64,000 nt of DNA. It comes from Onchidella celtica (taxonomy: Eukaryota; Mollusca; Gastropoda; Systellommatophora; Onchidiidae). The stretch is taken from the NCBI GenBank assembly GCA_963931925.1, contig OZ007576.1:11254261-11318260 (forward strand), read 5' to 3'. Numbering within the stretch: the stretch's first letter is position 1; each line of letters begins with the position of its first letter. Under the pieces are notes generated by a model. The model did no database searches. It had not been told where the DNA came from and saw nothing but the letters and a program-made list of their open reading frames with translations. Below are positions 61,901 to 64,000 of this stretch, one piece after another. Both the position numbers and the translations under genes were made by a program.

Positions 61901-63793
61901 TATAACTGCTTTCTACAGAACAGTTGTGTCAACAATGAGGTAAAGCAGTCCAACTATGCATATGAATGTCAACTACATTACAAATAACATTATGCTGACA
62001 CATAAGTTGGATCCCAAATTGTCAGTATAATGTAAATAATTTGTAAATAAATCAAATTTAACACAACAAACCTCTTCTACACTTTTATGGGTTGCTATCA
62101 CTGCCTTCACAGCAGCCCGTTGCTCATCATACTGTTCTTGTTCAGAAAGCAGACGCTTAATGTTATCCACTTCTGCATCTTTAGTGTGCAGCTGTGCTTC
62201 CAGGTCCGCTTTCTCTTCCACCAGGACCCTTGCCTGTTTTTTCTGTGTTGTGTTCTTGCGTCGCAAGTCTGCATTGACTTTTGCTATACGCTCAAGCTGA
62301 GCTTGTAACTGCAGATAAAATCAGGTACCGTATGGTTGAGTAGTGGTTTAGAGACAGAGAGAAAAGACATGGCTGAATGAGATAGGAATATACCTAAGAG
62401 GCAAAGTCCAACAGATAAGACAGGTGAAGCAAGGATAATTTATATCTTCATGATTTTCCCCTTGTCAACAGTAGTTCGTTTACTCGTATTTTACCTGTAC
62501 TTTTGTTATGATAAAATTTCTCAATTCATAAAAACAAAGTATAAGTTTATTTGTATATATCGCATTCGTTAACAGCCTAGCCTCGCTGGTTTTTTATTTA
62601 TTCCACTTTGAAAGAGCAGAAATGTGTCTCTCGGCTAGCAATATTTGCTTAAAGCATGAAGGATTAAACACACCGATTTTGATTGGACTGGTGGTATGCA
62701 ATTTCATTCTCCATAACATTTATCGCATTGAAATGGCTACAATGCTACTGACACAATTGCCTGTAGTGCAGTAGATGTCTTATGTAAGCCAGACCTAAAA
62801 ATCCAGATTGAACCATCTTCATATAATACAGATCTTTTAAGAAGTATACAGTAATTCATATAATCTCAAACAACTCTTACACAAAACTGGTCTTTCGTGG
62901 CAACCTTTTTCCACCAATGTACCTAGCGTAAATGTCAAATTTGATTCAACTTACTGCATCACAGTCCACTCCTTTTTGACTCAGCTCTCTCTTCAAGCTT
63001 CGCAACTCTTCCCTCTGTTTATCTACAGTTTCTTTAAGTTTTGTTAACACTTTGATTTCTTCCTCTTCTGTCTCTGTAGAGTTAACATTAAAACAGTAAA
63101 GACTAGATACAGCATAAGGGCAAATGAATAAGATCGCTGAAAGTAATGTCCAGAAAATACATGATACCATAATCAACAGTGTTGAGTATAAATATTATTA
63201 GTAATATTACAATTCTTTCAAAATTTTATTATTATATTTTCTTGTTGTTTGTTTCTAACATGGTGCTTTGAAAAATTCAATTGTTTTTGTTGGGTTTTTT
63301 TTGGCCCACATTTTAACTTTGGCCATACCCTGCCAGGTTTTCTATGGTTTCTTTTCTTACAACAATTATTCAACGACCAGCCATTTTCAGCACAAACTGA
63401 ACTTGCAAAAGCAGGTCTTGAGAACCCATTAGTATTGTTACAGCTGGTGCGTTGAAATACTTCAACAAAAAACATAAAAATAACACTTTAAGTCGCACTT
63501 TGTCACATATAATGGTAAAATTTCAACATCAGTGCTGGTGGGAGCCACACAAAGAATCTGACTTCAAATAATTCTTACACTCTGCAGGTGTATTACTATT
63601 GGCTTTTAACAGACAGATATGTAGAATGAGTATGACTTTTACCTTGTCGTTTTGCTGTAAACTCAGCAACAACTGCATGTTTTTCATTGCGTGCACTGTC
63701 TTTCAAACGCTTGTTTTCATCCTGCAGTCTGTTCACAACACAAAGAAGTTCCTTTACTTCAGATTGCCAGTTTTCTTCAATAGCTTCAAGTTC
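37901..63793 (-). CDS. RILP-like protein (RILPL1/2 type), C-terminal part, 8+ exons (5' partial)
   Basis: RILP-family proteins are coiled-coil Rab effectors; the RH2 region binds Rab GTPases, and RILPL1/2 act at centrosomes and cilia. Seven exons from 63793 down to 52593 join in phase, followed by one of two candidate last exons. In order, the protein shows the end of the RH1 region (ELEAIEENWQSEVKELL), a coiled coil (VLTKLKETVDKQREELRSL, then LRRKN...LVEEKADLEAQL), the RH2 hallmark DLKDPNRPRFTLDELRQ with LLERNELK, an acidic insert, and SGIRK near the end, comparable to SGIKRLFSFF in RILPL1. The total is 333 or 356 residues depending on the last exon. The N-terminal RH1 start lies right of the window. 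RILPL1 is the closest match by eye. Confidence 0.88.
37977..41937 (-). other. Sequence between candidate last exons h2 and h1
   Basis: Either 3' UTR and intergenic DNA, if h1 is used, or further intron, if h2 is used. AT-rich, with no recognisable coding segment. Confidence 0.5.
41938..42082 (-). CDS. RILPL candidate last exon h1
   Basis: After acceptor CATTCTCAG, phase 2 gives LFLRILEAGFDSLVGSDVED, then an acidic EEEISELP stretch, ending at TAG 41940-41938. An AATAAA (minus) lies at 41510-41505. The frame fits and the acidic tail is plausible, but the F-x-F pattern after SGIRK is weaker than in the alternative exon. Confidence 0.55.
43411..43440. repeat. G-rich tract
   Basis: A run of about 13 G followed by GGT repeats and more G; could form a quadruplex. 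Simple sequence. Confidence 0.7.
44284..44577. mobile_element. 286-bp TTAA MITE with internal hairpin, RILPL intron
   Basis: TTAA at 44284-44287 and 44574-44577 brackets imperfect inverted ends, CTATTTCCCTCCCGC and CTCTTTCCCTACCAC. Inside, GAGCCGCATTTTGC (44303-44316) pairs perfectly with GCAAAATGCGGCTC (44344-44357). The TTAA plus CYxTTTCCC ends suggest a piggyBac-type non-autonomous element. It is unrelated in sequence to the TTAA element at 4431. Confidence 0.7.
48226..48242. repeat. Poly-C run
   Basis: An uninterrupted C run of about 17 bases inside the RILPL intron; prone to assembly length error. Confidence 0.8.
52593..52694 (-). CDS. RILPL exon g, SGIRK motif
   Basis: The acceptor is CTATTCTCAG and the donor AAATT|GTAAGT; phase 2 in and out. 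It encodes EEVLVYGPINREP and RESGIRK, the conserved C-terminal motif seen as ESGIKRLF in RILPL1/JIP3. Confidence 0.88.
54197..54235 (-). CDS. RILPL 39-nt micro-exon f, acidic
   Basis: Between CAACTTTCAG and GATGA|GTAAGT, phase 2 in and out. It adds 13 residues, DDGKSDEKDAED plus a split codon. As a symmetric micro-exon it could be skipped without frame change. Confidence 0.75.
57358..57431 (-). CDS. RILPL exon e, RH2 end
   Basis: The acceptor is TTTTGACAG and the donor CCAAA|GTAAGT; phase 0 in, 2 out. It encodes VLLERNELKTRLIEVEDEL and AHYKP, completing RH2. Confidence 0.93.
58739..59419 (+). pseudogene. Transposase N-terminal part (226 codons) of the Kolobok-like element
   Basis: It begins at ATG 58739 with a basic, nuclear-signal-like start (RARKK-type composition). 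After a Ser/Thr-rich linker come zinc-ligand pairs CPHC (residues 103-106) and CSAC (131-134), then SSMLCGLGPYALNKFCEHLN. This architecture resembles the animal Mutator-like/Kolobok transposases (PF20700 type), in which a two-Cys-pair module precedes a helix and the DDE core. The frame ends at TGA 59417-59419 right after KACAD, where the catalytic domain should continue. It cannot encode an active enzyme. Confidence 0.7.
59397..59843 (+). pseudogene. Transposase C-terminal part of the Kolobok-like element
   Basis: Overlapping the end of the N-terminal frame in another phase, it reads LKPVYKRLSDPKLLQRCLLG then TQNANESLHSQIWSNCPK and FNFGYAAVSDF, ending in a Lys/Arg-rich tail at TAA 59841-59843. 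The QNxNESxxxxxWxxCPK pattern is the C-terminal signature of the same transposase family. The join with the upstream frame near 59395-59410 marks an internal deletion of roughly the whole DDE core. Confidence 0.7.
59927..60249. repeat. Two-copy 134-bp direct repeat inside the Kolobok-like element
   Basis: Copies at 59927-60060 and 60116-60249, period 189 bp, share TTAATTTCTCCATAACTACT, CAGATTGCCCTCA and ATGTGATATTTTTTCAG, with scattered differences. It lies downstream of the transposase frames, in the element's 3' region. Confidence 0.8.
60834..61037 (-). CDS. RILPL exon d, RH2 start
   Basis: 68 whole codons between ATTTCAG and CAG|GTTGGT. After an Asp/Gly run (GAT/GGT repeats) and a Ser-rich stretch comes IDLKDPNRPRFTLDELRQ, the diagnostic Rab-binding RH2 motif of the RILP/RILPL (and JIP3/4) family. 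Confidence 0.95.
61173..61880. mobile_element. Possible TIR element in RILPL intron
   Basis: GGGGATGTGCTGTGGTGAAA at 61173 is mirrored imperfectly by TTTCACTGCCACACATCCCC ending at 61880. No clear target duplication was found and no coding sequence lies inside. The weak inverted match makes this tentative. Confidence 0.35.
62072..62308 (-). CDS. RILPL exon c, coiled coil
   Basis: 79 whole codons between TATCTGCAG and GAG|GTTTGT. Heptad-like LQAQLERIAKVNADLRRKN and VEEKADLEAQLHTKDAEV match the human RILPL1 helix. Confidence 0.9.
62955..63073 (-). CDS. RILPL exon b, coiled coil
   Basis: The acceptor is AACTCTACAG and the donor GCA|GTAAGT; phase 1 in, 0 out. It encodes ETEEEEIKVLTKLKETVDKQ and ELRSLKRELSQKG, as in the RILPL1 coiled coil (LKEVVDKQRDEIR). 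Confidence 0.9.
63643..63793 (-). CDS. RILPL exon a (first in window), RH1 end
   Basis: The minus-strand acceptor is TTACTCCAG and the donor CAAG|GTAAAA; phase 0 in, 1 out. It encodes ELEAIEENWQSEVKELLCVV and NRLQDENKRL, matching the second helix of the RH1 coiled coil. Confidence 0.88.
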
Positions 63794-64000
63794 CTGGAGT
63801 AACAAATCAAAACAAGTCCATGACATAATACTAGAGAATTTTCAATGGAGTAGAAAAAATATGGAAATCTCATACTCTGAAATTTCATGCTCAGTTTTGC
63901 TGAACACTACTGGACCAGCACACAGAAAAACAAATGAGCTGTCCAACATTCCTATGGTTTCATCATCACTATTCTAGGCATACAGTGAACAAATGCCAGA

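Overview
The window is eukaryotic nuclear DNA from an animal. It is AT-rich, its coding sequence is cut into short exons with GT-AG introns, and most of it is intron or intergenic DNA carrying transposon remnants. The gene families, intron density and repeats suggest an invertebrate bilaterian, perhaps a marine deuterostome or lophotrochozoan. The species cannot be fixed from sequence alone.

Layout: (1) Positions 1-16100, plus strand, hold the last 16 coding exons of a strawberry notch (SBNO1/2-type) gene. Together they encode 789 residues plus a stop: the charged linker, the C-terminal helicase-like domain and an Asn/Ser/Thr-rich tail. The 5' part lies off the left edge. Its introns carry a TTAA-flanked piggyBac-like element, an RTE-like LINE with a 953-codon open frame and a 13-bp target-site duplication, a nested pair of TIR elements that look hAT-like, and a short hAT-like MITE. 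(2) Positions 16101 to about 37600 are the probable long 3' UTR followed by intergenic DNA. They contain two TIR elements, an L2/CR1-type LINE fragment and a pair of dispersed repeats. (3) From about 37900 to 63793, minus strand, lies the C-terminal part of a RILP-like gene (RILPL1/2 type) in at least eight coding exons. There are two mutually exclusive candidate last exons, and the gene runs off the right edge. Its introns hold a small TTAA MITE with a hairpin and a 2.54-kb TTAA-flanked Kolobok-like DNA transposon, whose transposase has lost its catalytic core.

The two host genes converge. SBNO proteins are nuclear transcriptional co-regulators. RILPL proteins are coiled-coil Rab effectors that act at centrosome, cilium and lysosome. 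No joint function is implied, but SBNO1, RILPL2 and RILPL1 are also close neighbours on human 12q24.31, so the pairing looks like old conserved microsynteny.

No CRISPR array, rRNA or convincing tRNA was seen, and I found no wholly new gene system. The most interesting material is the transposons: three TTAA-targeted elements, the young LINE copy and the core-deleted Kolobok-like copy. The unresolved 3' end of the RILPL gene is also worth attention.
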